Source: Deltaproteobacteria bacterium
Lineage (GTDB): Bacteria; Myxococcota_A; UBA796; SXON01
Assembly (NCBI GenBank): GCA_014191855.1
Contig: BJHF01000030.1
Location: forward strand, 1-62,361
Length of the DNA stretch: 62,361 nucleotides
Direction of reading: 5' to 3'
Shown: piece by piece, positions 25,288 through 32,893 of the stretch
How the letters are laid out: each line of letters begins with the position of its first letter
Position numbering within the stretch: position 1 is the first letter of the stretch
Notes under the pieces: generated by a model
The model's database searches: none
The model's input: only the letters and a program-made list of their open reading frames with translations
What the model was told of the DNA's origin: nothing
Position numbers and translations under genes: made by a program

Positions 25288-26458
25288 CCCTCGCGCTTGG
25301 CTTCGGTGTGCCTGGCACGACGCCGGCTACCGGCTTGGGCGTGAGATCCTCGGGATACAGGTCGTGCACCCAGCGGCGGTACTGCTCGAAGCTGCCGTCT
25401 ACGATGCTCTCGCGCATCCGCTCCATGAAGCTGGAGAAGAAGCGCAGGTTGTGGATCGTCGACAATGTCGCCGCGAGCACCTCGCCCACGCGGAACAGAT
25501 GGTGCAGGTAGGCGCGGGTGAACGTCGTGCACGTGTAGCAGTCGCACGACGTATCCGGCGGGTACATGTCCTTGCGAAAGCGTTGGTCGGTGAGGCGGAG
25601 GCGGCCTTTGTTGGTGTACAAGGTACCGCTTCGGGCGTGCCGGGTGGGGATCACACAGTCGAACATGTCCACGCCCCGGGCAACGCCCTCCACCAGGTCC
25701 AGGGGGCGGCCGACGCCCATCAGGTAGCGCGCCTGGTCGGGCCGGAGGTGCGGCATCGTCCAGTCCAGCACCTCGCACATGTTCGCGTGCCCCTCGCCCA
25801 CCGAAAGCCCGCCGATCGCGAGCCCGTCAAAGCCGATCTCCTGAATCTGCTCGGCGCTGCGACGGCGAAGGTCGGGCCAGAAGCCGCCTTGCACGATGCC
25901 GAAGAGGCTCTGATCTTCGCGAGTATGCGCCGCCTTGCTGCGTTTCTCCCAACGCGTGGTCCGCTCCACGCTGCCCTCGGCGTAGGCTCGGTCGGCGCCG
26001 AACGGGAGGCACTCGTCGAACACCATCGCGATGTCGGCGCCCAGCGCCTGCTGGATCTCCATCGAGCGCTCGGGCGAGAGGAAGGTGGCGTTCCCATCCA
26101 CCTCGTAGCGGAACTTCACGCCTTCTTCCGAGAGCTCCTTGTTCTCCAGGGAGAACACCTGGAACCCCCCGCTGTCGGTGAGGGTGGGGTTCGGGATGGC
26201 CATGAACCGGTTGAGGCCGCCCGCCTTCTTTACGATGTCCTCGCCCGGCCTTTGGCTCAGGTGGTAGGTGTTGGCAAGCAGGATCTGGGTGCCCGTGGTC
26301 GCGAGATGCAGCGGGGAAACGGTGCGAATCGCGCCTTGAGTGCCCACGGGCATGAACATCGGCGTGCGAACCACGGCGCCGCGGGAGAGCGACAGGGTTC
26401 CGGCGCGCGCGCCGAGAGGGTCACCGGCTTCGAGCACGTAGCGGGCGGGTGCGGGCAT
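25238..26458 (-). CDS. tgt: Queuine/preQ1 tRNA-guanine transglycosylase
   Basis: The 406-residue product matches bacterial Tgt throughout. It has LTDSGGFQVFSL (active-site Asp), VQGGFWPDLR, GLAIGGLSVGEG, the nucleophile Asp in MFDCVIPTRHARSG, and the zinc site CDCYTC followed by His in STIHN. It exchanges guanine 34 of GUN-anticodon tRNAs for preQ1 in queuosine synthesis. The C-terminus carries about 25 extra residues (Pro/Lys-rich) that overlap the 3' end of the convergent gene. No other queuosine gene is nearby. Confidence 0.95.
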   Translation of the reverse strand: MPAPARYVLEAGDPLGARAGTLSLSRGAVVRTPMFMPVGTQGAIRTVSPLHLATTGTQILLANTYHLSQRPGEDIVKKAGGLNRFMAIPNPTLTDSGGFQVFSLENKELSEEGVKFRYEVDGNATFLSPERSMEIQQALGADIAMVFDECLPFGADRAYAEGSVERTTRWEKRSKAAHTREDQSLFGIVQGGFWPDLRRRSAEQIQEIGFDGLAIGGLSVGEGHANMCEVLDWTMPHLRPDQARYLMGVGRPLDLVEGVARGVDMFDCVIPTRHARSGTLYTNKGRLRLTDQRFRKDMYPPDTSCDCYTCTTFTRAYLHHLFRVGEVLAATLSTIHNLRFFSSFMERMRESIVDGSFEQYRRWVHDLYPEDLTPKPVAGVVPGTPKPSARVNPGKAVPRTPTKPRR

Positions 26459-26552
26459 GGCGCGCGCGTAAGCCGGTCAAGGGCTTGCTGCTTTCGGAGA
26501 AATCGTAGTCCTGAGTGCCTCGGGACGTTGCCGGGATCGCGTCCGGTCAACT

Positions 26553-28190
26553 ATGTTCGCCGTCCCCCCCAACCGACGGTTAACGCACCCGTTCATGGCA
26601 AGTGGCTCCCGCGCCCGGCCCCCGAGCTTCCCACCAGGGAGCAACATCTCCGATTATTATCGGGTTGAAGGGCTCGTTCGCCTCTCTGAGGGGCGGATGT
26701 ACTACCTCGTGAACGACCACCGGCCCGACCGGGCGGTTCGTCGTTGTTGGGAGTGCGGGCATGAGGACAACGCGGCGTCCCTCGCAGCGTGCGAGAGCTG
26801 CGGCGCCTCGCTCGCCGTGCGGCGCTTCTTGTTGTCCTCGCGCTGGGAACGCAGCGGCTTCGAGCCGTACCTGGCGTTCTTCCAGAAGCAGATCGCCCAC
26901 CCGGCGCTGCTCGCCCCGTGCGATGTGTTCCCGTGGCCGGAAGCCAGCCCGAACCAGGTTTGCTCGGTCGTTCCGTACAACGGAGAAACCTTCCTGCTCG
27001 ATGAGGCGGCGCCCGTGCCGCTCGCGAAGGTCATCCGCTTCGCGCAACGCGCGTGTGGGATGCTGGGGATGCTCTCCTACAATGGTGTGCGCCTCGGTTG
27101 GTTGAACCGGAGCAACTTCCTCCTTCGCCCCGGCGGCGATGTGATGTTGTTCGATCCCGAAGTGGCCTCGGTGAGCGATAGCCCGCTGTCTGTCGAGGAT
27201 ACGCGGCCGATCGTGATGCAGCTCGGCGAGCTGCTGCGCCGGTACACCCCGGTAGAAGAGCACGAGTGGCAGCAGTTCTTTGCGGAGGCCGAGCGCGGCG
27301 CGTTCGCGACTCCCGCCGAGTTCGGCCGGGCCCTGCAAATCGAAGCGCACCACCAGCGCAGCCACGCTCCCACATTGCACGTGGGGATGACAGACGTGGG
27401 CTTGCAGCGCGCGTTGAACGAGGACAATTGGGGGTGGGCGCGGCTAACGGAGGGGGTGGAGCTCTTCGTGGTGGCCGATGGAATGGGCGGGCACGATTGC
27501 GGCGAAGTCGCGAGCCGGCTGGCCGTCGAAACGCTCATCCAGATCGCGAAGGAGCGGATCGACGTGCAGCCGCGTCCGCCGTTGGACACGATTGAGAACG
27601 CGCTCGACGAAGCGTTCCAGACCGCGAACAACACCATCAAGGGCAACGCCGAAGCGCGGGGCAACGACATGGGCACCACGCTCGTGTGCGCGATGGTGAT
27701 CGACGATCAAGTAGCCCTTTGCGCGAACGTGGGGGACTCTCGGGGGTACCTCTTCCGCAACGGTGCGCTTCACCAGGTCACGAAGGATCACTCACTCGTG
27801 GCGCGGATGGTGGAGCAGAATCGGCTCACCGCCGCCGAAGCGCGCCACCACCCACACAGCAACATCCTCCTGCGCACCGTCGGCACCGAGCGGAACGTCG
27901 ACATCGACATCTTCCGTGTTGAGCTTGAACCCTTCGACCGTCTGCTGCTCTGCTCGGATGGCCTGTGGGGCGAAGTCGAAGACGGTGAGATGGAGTCTGT
28001 GCTCAATCAGCACGCGGATGGGCGCATCGCCGCGCGCGAGCTCATCCGGGCCGCCCATCTCGGCGGTGGCAAGGACAACATCACCGTGATCCTCGCTCAC
28101 GTGCCTGCGGCGTTTGAGGCTGCGGAAGCCTTGGGTCGCCCGGTGGTGAGCGCCGTGCCCTCGATCCGCGCGTTGTCGACCTCGGGATAG
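26553..28190 (+). CDS. Pseudokinase-PP2C phosphatase fusion with zinc ribbon
   Basis: The 545-residue product (or 531 from the ATG at 26595) joins two signalling domains. Residues about 35-270 follow a protein-kinase fold, but the catalytic HRD-Lys-Asn loop is replaced by LGWLNRSNFLL, and DFG by LFDPE. Within its N-lobe sits a zinc ribbon, CWECG (65-69) and CESCG (80-84). From about 285 a PPM/PP2C phosphatase is complete: NEDNWGWA, VADGMGGHDCG, GDSRGYLFR, LCSDGLWGEV and GGKDNIT, with the Asp metal ligands. It should dephosphorylate Ser/Thr in the cytoplasm, with the pseudokinase as a sensor or docking part. It may oppose the kinase at 8613; that is inference. Confidence 0.85.
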   Translation: MFAVPPNRRLTHPFMASGSRARPPSFPPGSNISDYYRVEGLVRLSEGRMYYLVNDHRPDRAVRRCWECGHEDNAASLAACESCGASLAVRRFLLSSRWERSGFEPYLAFFQKQIAHPALLAPCDVFPWPEASPNQVCSVVPYNGETFLLDEAAPVPLAKVIRFAQRACGMLGMLSYNGVRLGWLNRSNFLLRPGGDVMLFDPEVASVSDSPLSVEDTRPIVMQLGELLRRYTPVEEHEWQQFFAEAERGAFATPAEFGRALQIEAHHQRSHAPTLHVGMTDVGLQRALNEDNWGWARLTEGVELFVVADGMGGHDCGEVASRLAVETLIQIAKERIDVQPRPPLDTIENALDEAFQTANNTIKGNAEARGNDMGTTLVCAMVIDDQVALCANVGDSRGYLFRNGALHQVTKDHSLVARMVEQNRLTAAEARHHPHSNILLRTVGTERNVDIDIFRVELEPFDRLLLCSDGLWGEVEDGEMESVLNQHADGRIAARELIRAAHLGGGKDNITVILAHVPAAFEAAEALGRPVVSAVPSIRALSTSG

Positions 28191-28231
28191 GCGGCGTTGG
28201 TGGAGGGCGCGCTCGGGTCACCGCGCGGCGG

Positions 28232-30691
28232 TTATTCGGAGCCTTCTTCCTTGGGCTTCCCGTCGTCGTCGCCCTCGTCGCCTTGTTGCGGCTGCGCATC
28301 GCTCACTGGCTGCGCGTAGCCCAGCGCCTCAAGCGCCCCCGAGAGCTCTCCATCCGCGCCGATCAGCGCGTCGCCCTCAGGGACTGGGATCACCGCCCAG
28401 GTCACGCCCACCGCGGTAGCGCCGGCGCGCACACGGCTGAGCGACGCGCCGCTTCCATCGTGGGGCAGCGCCTTGAGCCGCTCGAAGACCGACATTTTCC
28501 CGACGATCTTCACCGCCACTTCGCCGACGACGTCCTCCGCCGGGCGATTGGGCACGATGAAGACCTCGCGGTGCTCCTTCAGCTTGCTCTCGAAGGCGAG
28601 GTGAACAAAGTCGCCGTCGATCCCCCGGATCTCCGCCAGGGTCACGCTCGTGGGATCGTCGCCCACCCACGCCTCCTCCACACCGCCCGGCACCTGCACG
28701 TCGATGAGGATCTCGGCGTTGGCCCGGCCGGTCGGCGAGATGCGTAGCGCTTGTACGACTGGCCGATCGAGCGCTTCCGCCAGCGCCTGCCGGCCCCCTG
28801 AAACGTCTGCGCCGTCGGCGGCGAGATCCTTGAGCTCCCTCGGATCCGCGTTCAGATCGTAGAGCTGCTCGCGACCGCGGATCGTGAGGTACTTCATGCG
28901 ATCGCGCAGACTTCCCCATTGAACACCGCCATACAGCACGCGCCCGATGGCGAGGGCTCGGTGGCTGAAGGTGTCGTCGGGGGTTCCCTTCGCGAGGCCC
29001 ACGAGGGATCGGCCGTCCATGTCCGGCCCCAGGGCGTCGGTCGGGAGGCCGAGCAGCTCCATGAGGGTAGGCGCTACGTCCATGAGGGTGACCGGCGTTT
29101 CCACCCGCCGCGCGGTGAGCTCGGGAGACTTGATCAAAAGGGGCACGCGGAGGAGCTCGTCGTAGAGCGTGTGTCCGTGCTCCACGTCGCCGTGATCGAA
29201 GAATTCCTCGCCGTGATCGGCGAATACCACCACGGTGGTGTCTTTGTCCTGCTCACGTAGGAAGCGGGAGAGCTGGTCGTCCACATAGCGGAGGTTCTGA
29301 TCGTAGCGGTCCATGAGGTAGGGCCGCAAAAGCTCCCGCTGGTGCAGGGCCACCCGCATGAGGATCTGCCGGTTGAACATGGGCTCGAGCCCGTTCGGGT
29401 CGGCCTTCGCCCAGAGGTGCCGGTACCGCGCCGGCTCCTTGTACGGCAGGTGCAGATCCATGAAGTGAACGAGCACGAGCGCGTCGTTGTTGGCGTGCCG
29501 CCTCAAAAAGTCGCGGGCGCGGAAGGTCTCGTACTCGGCCCCCGGCCAGTTGAGGCACCCGTGTTCGCCCCAGCCGCGATCCATGTCGAAGTTCGAAGAG
29601 AGGTACACGTTCCCCACGAAGGCGCCTGTTGCCCAGCCGCGCGCACGGAGCGCCTCCTGCAGCGTCGCGGAGGTGGACCAGCTCTCGGGTTGGCGACCTG
29701 TCCAAAGCGTGCGAGTAGACGGGAGCGTCCAGGGCGCGATGGTGCGGGCGTCGTCGAACACCACGGCGTCCTTTGCCCACTCATCAAGTTCTGGGGCGCT
29801 GGCGCGGTCGTAGCCGTAGGTCGGGAGGTGGTCGCGCCGCAGCGTGTCGATGAAGGCGAGAATCATCTTCCGCGGCTTCGCGGCCGTGGAGTAGACCGTC
29901 GGCGACGCGATGAACACGTGGTCGAGGCTCGTGTCGGTGTCACGGGTGCGGAGCGTGATGGTGTGAGCGCCAGTCACACCGAGCGCAACCTTGAAGGGGG
30001 CGAAACTTCCGGTGCGCACCCGCACGGTCGTTGCGACGTGATCATCAACCAGGACGTCCACCGAGGCGCCGTCCGAGCTCCCTCCCTCCGCGACCTCCGG
30101 CGGCAGGATTCCTCCTTCGAAACGGAGCTCCGCAGCCTCCGGCACGTCGACCGACCAGGCGGCCTCCGAGCCAGAGGGCAGGAGCAGCCCATGTCGCGAA
30201 ACGTCGTCGACCTGGGCCGACCGGAAGCTCCACGCCACGGCGTCGCCGCCGCGGAAGCGCAGGCCCTCCTCGCGCTCGGTCGCCGGTCGATACACGAGGG
30301 TGTATTGGCCGGGCTGCGGGTGGCCCGTCTCCGGGCGAATCCGCACCATCACCGAGTTCGCGTTTACCTCCCACGCGCCTGCAACACCGCGATTCTGCGG
30401 ATCGGCGTCGTAAGCCAGCCGCCGCTCACCCTTGTACAGCTCCATCTCGAGGGGCTGCCGCTCGTAGAACAGCGCGCGTGGACGCACTGGGTTTGGAGCC
30501 TCATAGGTCCGAACCCCGTCTACCGCCCCCACGAGCCGGAATGGCCCGGAGAGCGCAAACCGCTCTGGCGCGGGCCCGGCCTTCGACTCGGGCACGACGA
30601 CCCGCAGGGGCGCGGTAAAATCGAGGCCCACCGCGTCCGCGGCGTGCGCCTCTGCGACGAACAACCCTAAGGCGGTGAGCAACCCGAGCAC
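28232..30691 (-). CDS. Sulfatase-superfamily hydrolase with Thr at the nucleophile position
   Basis: A GTG at 30691, preceded by CGGAGCCGTC, gives 819 residues with a signal peptide (VLGLLTALGLFVAEAHA). About 260 N-terminal residues are strand-rich. Then comes the alkaline-phosphatase/sulfatase domain: AFIDTLRRDHLPTYGYDR with the first metal Asp, WTLPSTRTLWTG, and FADHGEEFFDHGDVEHGH. Classical sulfatases have Cys-x-Pro-Ser-Arg, whose Cys becomes formylglycine. Here Thr stands there, as in phosphoethanolamine and phosphoglycerol transferases and many 'wTlPS' hydrolases, so a phosphotransferase or phosphodiesterase role is possible. It is 13 bases downstream of the metzincin gene. Confidence 0.8.
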   Translation of the reverse strand: MLGLLTALGLFVAEAHAADAVGLDFTAPLRVVVPESKAGPAPERFALSGPFRLVGAVDGVRTYEAPNPVRPRALFYERQPLEMELYKGERRLAYDADPQNRGVAGAWEVNANSVMVRIRPETGHPQPGQYTLVYRPATEREEGLRFRGGDAVAWSFRSAQVDDVSRHGLLLPSGSEAAWSVDVPEAAELRFEGGILPPEVAEGGSSDGASVDVLVDDHVATTVRVRTGSFAPFKVALGVTGAHTITLRTRDTDTSLDHVFIASPTVYSTAAKPRKMILAFIDTLRRDHLPTYGYDRASAPELDEWAKDAVVFDDARTIAPWTLPSTRTLWTGRQPESWSTSATLQEALRARGWATGAFVGNVYLSSNFDMDRGWGEHGCLNWPGAEYETFRARDFLRRHANNDALVLVHFMDLHLPYKEPARYRHLWAKADPNGLEPMFNRQILMRVALHQRELLRPYLMDRYDQNLRYVDDQLSRFLREQDKDTTVVVFADHGEEFFDHGDVEHGHTLYDELLRVPLLIKSPELTARRVETPVTLMDVAPTLMELLGLPTDALGPDMDGRSLVGLAKGTPDDTFSHRALAIGRVLYGGVQWGSLRDRMKYLTIRGREQLYDLNADPRELKDLAADGADVSGGRQALAEALDRPVVQALRISPTGRANAEILIDVQVPGGVEEAWVGDDPTSVTLAEIRGIDGDFVHLAFESKLKEHREVFIVPNRPAEDVVGEVAVKIVGKMSVFERLKALPHDGSGASLSRVRAGATAVGVTWAVIPVPEGDALIGADGELSGALEALGYAQPVSDAQPQQGDEGDDDGKPKEEGSE

Positions 30692-30704
30692 GACGGCTCC
30701 GGGC

Positions 30705-32036
30705 TTATCCGCGGCGGCGGCGCGAGATCGCGGCCAGGCCAGCGAGCGCGGCGCCCGCGAGCGTAAGCGAGGAGGAAGTGGCGCATCCGGTCGCAGCCGG
30801 GCTGCCTTCAACCACGTCGATCGTGAGCTTCGATCCGGCGATCCCGCCCGGACCGCCGATGTTCATGACCACCGTGTAGGTGCCCGCGGCGGGGAACGCG
30901 ATCTGCGGCGCGAATGCCCCGATCTGGTCGCCCTTGCCGTCGCCGTTGAAGTCCACCAGCTTGTCGGCGTTCACTTCGCTGCCTTCGTACACCTCCCAGG
31001 CGATGGTGTCCACGCAGCCGTAGGTGCTCATGTCCGTGCGGTTGATCGTCTTCCACACCAGCCCGCCTTCGGAGGTGAGCTGGAAGAAGCCATCCGCGCC
31101 CGCTTCGGGGATGGGCTCGGCGCAGGCGAGGACGTACCCGATCTCGGTCTGCGAGTAGTCAGCGGTGCCGCACTCCTCGTTGAGAAGCGTCATCGTCGCC
31201 TTCACCGTGAACGAGCCGCTGGTGGTGTATTCGTGCGTGCCGATGACCCCACCGTCTTCCTCGGTGCCATCCCCCCATTCCCAGCGCACGGACTGCACCT
31301 CGGAATCGGACTCAACCTTGAACTGCACCGTGAGCGGGGCCGCGCCGGAGGTTGGCGAGATCGCCGAGAACGTACCCGTCTGCCCATAGAGCGCGTTTGC
31401 GCCGGCGATATCGTCTACGCCGATGTCTACGTTGCTCGCATCGCAGGGGCCGACCGACCAGTACATCGTCGCGTTGAACTGATCATTGTCCGGGCAAGGG
31501 TCGCCATCCTCGCAGGAGTGGGCGAAGCCCCACAAGTGGCCGACCTCGTGGGTGGCCACGGCCTCGATCGACGACTCGCCGTCGCAAATGCCGGTGAGGA
31601 TGTCTTCGGTGGTGCCGAAATCCACGTCGTTGTTGAAGACGATGTCGGAGTCTTCGATCGCGTAGTAGACCCGCCCATTTTCGGTGAACAGCGCCTCGTT
31701 GGTCGGCGTGGAGTAGGTGACGCCGAGCACGCCCGCCTCCTCTTCGTCCATGATGTCTTCCCAGTACATCACGCGCTTCGCGTCCGTCTGGCTGCGATCG
31801 TCGTGGTACACGAAGCCCTGGTACTCGTTGTCCATGCCCGCGCAGGGCACGCCTTCCGGCCAGTTGTCCCATGACGACTGCAGGATCGCCACCTGGGTGT
31901 CGATGTCATCTGGAAGGGAATCCTCGATCGGATCCGGATCCATCCACCAGGTGAGCGGCACCTGCTCGGGTTGCCAGTACCATCCGGTGTGATTCCAGGC
32001 GAACGCGCTCGGCGCGAGCAGCAGCAGGGCCAACAT
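30705..32036 (-). CDS. Secreted metzincin (matrixin-like) protease with PKD domain and MYXO-CTERM-like tail
   Basis: The 443-residue product has a short signal (MLALLLLAPSAFA). A zinc metalloprotease domain shows HEVGHLWGFAHS, the metzincin H-E-x-x-H-x-x-G-x-x-H site, with a Met-turn candidate in NATMYWS. A PKD domain follows (APLTVQFKVESDSEVQSVRW onward). The end is ATGCATSSSLTLAGAALAG followed by RRRR: Cys, hydrophobic helix and Arg cluster, the layout of myxobacterial MYXO-CTERM sorting tails. It should act at the cell surface. TGA of the upstream gene overlaps its ATG (TGATG); a GTG at 32039 is an alternative start. Confidence 0.85.
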   Translation of the reverse strand: MLALLLLAPSAFAWNHTGWYWQPEQVPLTWWMDPDPIEDSLPDDIDTQVAILQSSWDNWPEGVPCAGMDNEYQGFVYHDDRSQTDAKRVMYWEDIMDEEEAGVLGVTYSTPTNEALFTENGRVYYAIEDSDIVFNNDVDFGTTEDILTGICDGESSIEAVATHEVGHLWGFAHSCEDGDPCPDNDQFNATMYWSVGPCDASNVDIGVDDIAGANALYGQTGTFSAISPTSGAAPLTVQFKVESDSEVQSVRWEWGDGTEEDGGVIGTHEYTTSGSFTVKATMTLLNEECGTADYSQTEIGYVLACAEPIPEAGADGFFQLTSEGGLVWKTINRTDMSTYGCVDTIAWEVYEGSEVNADKLVDFNGDGKGDQIGAFAPQIAFPAAGTYTVVMNIGGPGGIAGSKLTIDVVEGSPAATGCATSSSLTLAGAALAGLAAISRRRRG

Positions 32037-32671
32037 CACTTCACCCCAGGCTGGAGCTTGTTGATCTCACGCAAGTGTGCGGCGGACACGCCGGGGATCG
32101 GCGCACCGTCCCACCCTTCGGCAACGCGGGTTTCAACCGCGACCTCCATCGAAGCGAGCGACACGCGCGCAGCCGCCGGGGGGTTTGGAAGGAAGCGAGC
32201 GTCGTACTCACGCGCGTAGGGGAGCGTGAACCGCACCACCATGTCCGAGCCATCGGCCGGGTTCTGCTTGATGGTGAACTTGCCCATCATCATGCCGACC
32301 GTGCCGTAGGCGGCGCCGAAGCGGCGGCTCACTAAGTACAGCAGCACGCGCTCTTCCTGGTCGTAGCGGGGCGCCAGATGAACGTCGATCGCGCGACCAT
32401 CACTCAGCACGCCGCCAGCGCTCTCCACAAGCACCGTTTTGCCGATCGCGGCGCCGCCTTTCAGGGACTGCTCCACCCGAACACGTGCCTGAGTCCACAC
32501 GTGCCCGTGCTCGTCGACCATGGTGTTCACGGAGAGCACGGTGCCCTCCACGATGAGATCGGCAGCGTCGACCATCTGGTCGTGCGTGAGCGGCGCGAGC
32601 GTGGTGGCATGCGCGGCGGGGAGGAACGCTGTCGTCCCAATCACCGCCATCATACGTACGAATCGGTTCAT
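32036..32671 (-). CDS. Secreted protein, first gene of the metzincin operon
   Basis: From the ATG at 32671 the 211-residue product has a signal peptide (MNRFVRMMAVIGTTAFLPAA, AHA). Its beta-rich body contains DLIVEGTVLSVNTM and RVRVEQSLKGGAAIG, which resembles the small 'A..viv.g.v........i.T...v.v...lkG' domain found beside secreted metalloproteases. Function unknown. Its TGA overlaps the protease start, so the two are translationally coupled, and the sulfatase-like gene completes the set. Confidence 0.7.
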   Translation of the reverse strand: MNRFVRMMAVIGTTAFLPAAHATTLAPLTHDQMVDAADLIVEGTVLSVNTMVDEHGHVWTQARVRVEQSLKGGAAIGKTVLVESAGGVLSDGRAIDVHLAPRYDQEERVLLYLVSRRFGAAYGTVGMMMGKFTIKQNPADGSDMVVRFTLPYAREYDARFLPNPPAAARVSLASMEVAVETRVAEGWDGAPIPGVSAAHLREINKLQPGVK

Positions 32672-32726
32672 GAAGGCCCCGAACGTGGGTTGCGAACGAA
32701 CGACTCTATGCGTTCCATCGGGCATC

Positions 32727-32848
32727 GTCAACTGCGCGCCTGCCCCGCTCCCAGGGGGGCCGACCCGCGGTCCGACCGCGTGGCCAGCCGGGTGTCAACG
32801 GGGTTGACTTCCGTGGGGCGACCCGGTATGTGCTGCCGTTCCGTCAAC
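32727..32848. promoter_or_regulatory. Intergenic control region with four GTCAAC half-sites and a candidate promoter
   Basis: Between the divergent operons, GTCAAC occurs at 32727, 32794 and 32843, and as GTTGAC at 32803. The middle two form a perfect inverted repeat with a three-base gap (32794-32808). A TTGACT (32804-32809) spaced 17 bases from TATGTG (32827-32832) could be the receptor promoter, and the inverted repeat covers its -35 box. This looks like an operator for a dimeric regulator serving one or both operons. Confidence 0.4.
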
Positions 32849-32893
32849 CTAAACCGCGCGACTCCTCACGCGCGGCCGACCCGGGCAGGACTC

